Source: RGIG4103 sp045644605 (lineage in GTDB: Bacteria > Bacillota > Clostridia > RUG12999). From it: a stretch of 6,370 bases of DNA. The stretch is from the NCBI GenBank assembly GCA_045644605.1, contig JAZRHB010000062.1:1-6370 (forward strand), given 5' to 3'. The notes under the pieces were generated by a model. The model worked only from the letters and a program-made list of their open reading frames with translations, was not told where the DNA came from and made no database searches. This document shows, piece after piece, positions 5,489-6,370 of this stretch. Each line of letters opens with the position of its first letter. The stretch's first letter is position 1. The translations under genes and the position numbers were made by a program.

Positions 5489-6134
5489 AACGAAAAAACC
5501 GCTTAGCGACTTTATTTTTGATGAGCTTCGCGAAGAGATACTCAGCGGAAACTTAAAACCGGGCGAACGCCTTATGGAAATCAAATACGCTCAAAGTCTT
5601 GGCGTAAGCCGTACGCCGTTTCGTGAAGCTGTGCGCAAGCTTGAAAAGGAAGGACTTGTTACTGTCCTGCCACGCCGCGGCGCACACGTAAGTCTTCTTT
5701 CCGTAAAGGATTTATGCGATGTTCTTGACATCCGTTGTGCCCTTGATATGCTTGCAATTGAGAAATTTGCCCTAAACGCAAAAGAAGTTGATTTGCTACA
5801 CTTAAAAGCACTTATAGATACTTTTGCCCGCGCAACAGAAGACGATAATCTTCAGCAGCAGGCGACAGCCGACGTTGATTTTCACGAATATATCTATACA
5901 CATACGGGAAATGAACGGCTTGTGCAGATATATTACGGTCTGAAAGACCAGCTGTACAGATTCCGAATTCTTTACTTAAAAGAGGTTTTTGAACCATCGG
6001 CAGTAGCACAGGAGCATTATAAAATGCTTGATGCCATCCGCAACAAAAATGTTGACGTGGCAAAACAGATGGCAGCCCTGCACATACAAAATCAGAAAGA
6101 TAATTTATTAAAAGAAACCAAAAAAGGAGTTTAA
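5475..6134 (+). CDS. GntR-family transcriptional regulator with FCD domain
   Basis: This is a 219-residue FadR-type regulator. The N-terminal winged helix-turn-helix (about 9-75) shows ILSGNLKPGERL, YAQSLGVSRTPFREAVRKL (38-56) as the recognition region, and a wing, PRRGAHV. The all-helical FCD effector domain (about 80-212) carries the usual metal/ligand residues: D133 and H137 in TADVDFHEYI, H181 in QEHYKML, and H203 in ALHIQN. Such proteins bind DNA as dimers and are usually released by a carboxylate or similar metabolite. The start at 5475 has GGAGG (5458-5462) twelve bases upstream and overlaps ispE by 14 bases; the earlier ATG at 5391 lies inside ispE. It is the last gene of the operon. 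The effector and targets cannot be read from here. I recall ispE followed by a GntR gene in other Clostridia, which would argue for a conserved arrangement. Confidence 0.93.
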   Translation: MKENKTKKPLSDFIFDELREEILSGNLKPGERLMEIKYAQSLGVSRTPFREAVRKLEKEGLVTVLPRRGAHVSLLSVKDLCDVLDIRCALDMLAIEKFALNAKEVDLLHLKALIDTFARATEDDNLQQQATADVDFHEYIYTHTGNERLVQIYYGLKDQLYRFRILYLKEVFEPSAVAQEHYKMLDAIRNKNVDVAKQMAALHIQNQKDNLLKETKKGV

Positions 6135-6156
6135 ACGAAAGTTTAAATTCCTTTTT
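6121..6156 (+). terminator. terminator overlapping the end of the GntR gene
   Basis: A 16-bp stem with one G-T wobble (6121-6136 with 6141-6156) is capped by a GAAA tetraloop and ends in a TTTTT tract. The left arm contains the last four codons and the stop codon of the regulator, so the gene and its terminator share sequence. It closes the radA operon. Confidence 0.85.
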
Positions 6157-6165
6157 AATTTGTTG

Positions 6166-6370
6166 AGTTAAATTTTGCACTATCGTGCAAAGCTAAATTA
6201 TTCCACTATCGTTTCATAGCTAAATAACTCCTTTGGAGTAGCTAAATTAAATTCGCATCAGCTGACCAAAGGTCAATTTAGCTACGAAGTTATTTAGCGT
6301 GCCCCCGGCACATTTAGCTCGCATTATGCGAATTTAGCTGTTCGAGTGTGTGCACTCGAACTAAGCTGCG
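6166..6370. repeat. array of short hairpins spaced by AGCTAAAT/ATTTAGCT
   Basis: AGCTAAAT-type copies in plus orientation lie at 6166-6174 (AGTTAAATT variant), 6191-6199, 6218-6225 and 6240-6248. Inverse copies (ATTTAGCT or ATTTAGC) lie at 6275-6283, 6292-6298, 6312-6319 and 6331-6339. Between or beside them sit small hairpins of unrelated sequence: TTTGCAC/GTGCAAA (6174-6191), ACTCC/GGAGT (6227-6239), TGACC/GGTCA (6263-6275), GTGCC/GGCAC (6299-6311), CGCAT/ATGCG (6320-6330) and GTTCGAGTG/CACTCGAAC (6340-6361). Longer inverse pairs span the centre: GCTAAATAACT (6219-6229) with AGTTATTTAGC (6288-6298), and TAGCTAAATT (6239-6248) with AATTTAGCTA (6275-6284). No coding frame is credible, and the array runs past the window edge. 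Confidence 0.75.

Noticed and set aside
6166..6370. CRISPR array or integron attC sites
   Set aside because: The constant element is only about 8 bp and occurs in both orientations, the intervening segments are palindromes rather than unique spacers, and no attC-like core sites (GTTRRRY) or nearby integrase or cas genes are seen.

Overview
The window looks like chromosomal DNA of a Firmicute of class Clostridia, probably an uncultured gut-type lineage. The signs are strong purine-rich ribosome binding sites, sigma-A-type promoters, an S-layer-homology (SLH) protein, a small protein resembling the clostridial DUF6514 family, a tight radA-ispE-gntR gene string, and a palindromic interspersed repeat of a kind common in clostridial drafts. 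The species cannot be named from the sequence. No phage, conjugative, CRISPR or defence genes are visible.

Left part (1-1620). The 3' end of a surface-protein gene with two SLH repeats converges on a small two-helix membrane protein gene on the minus strand, with a perfect 19-bp palindromic terminator between them. An AT-rich divergent intergenic region follows. A good promoter (958-986) then starts a leader of about 170 nt with three or more hairpins, ahead of a 109-residue DUF6514-like protein. That gene is followed at once by a palindromic element of about 110 bp whose right arm probably serves as its terminator.

Middle (1621-3240). An unexplained hairpin and a strong minus-strand terminator lie downstream of a 418-residue membrane-anchored family 2 glycosyltransferase on the minus strand. 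It carries all the processive-synthase motifs (DxD, TED, QxxRW). Its promoter is divergent from that of radA in a shared AT-rich region of about 180 bp.

Right part (3241-6134). radA (recombination and repair ATPase), ispE (MEP-pathway kinase) and a GntR/FCD regulator form one operon. The genes overlap by 8 and 14 nt, and a terminator stem begins inside the last codons of the regulator. The three have unrelated jobs, so this is best read as a compact housekeeping operon rather than a pathway.

Right edge (6157-6370). This is a non-coding array in which short hairpins of different sequence alternate with copies of AGCTAAAT. The copies run in one orientation in the left half and the opposite orientation in the right half, so the block can also fold as nested long-range stems. 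It runs off the window. This array and the structured leader at about 990-1160 are the two most interesting unexplained features. Neither can be shown to be a new system from this sequence alone.
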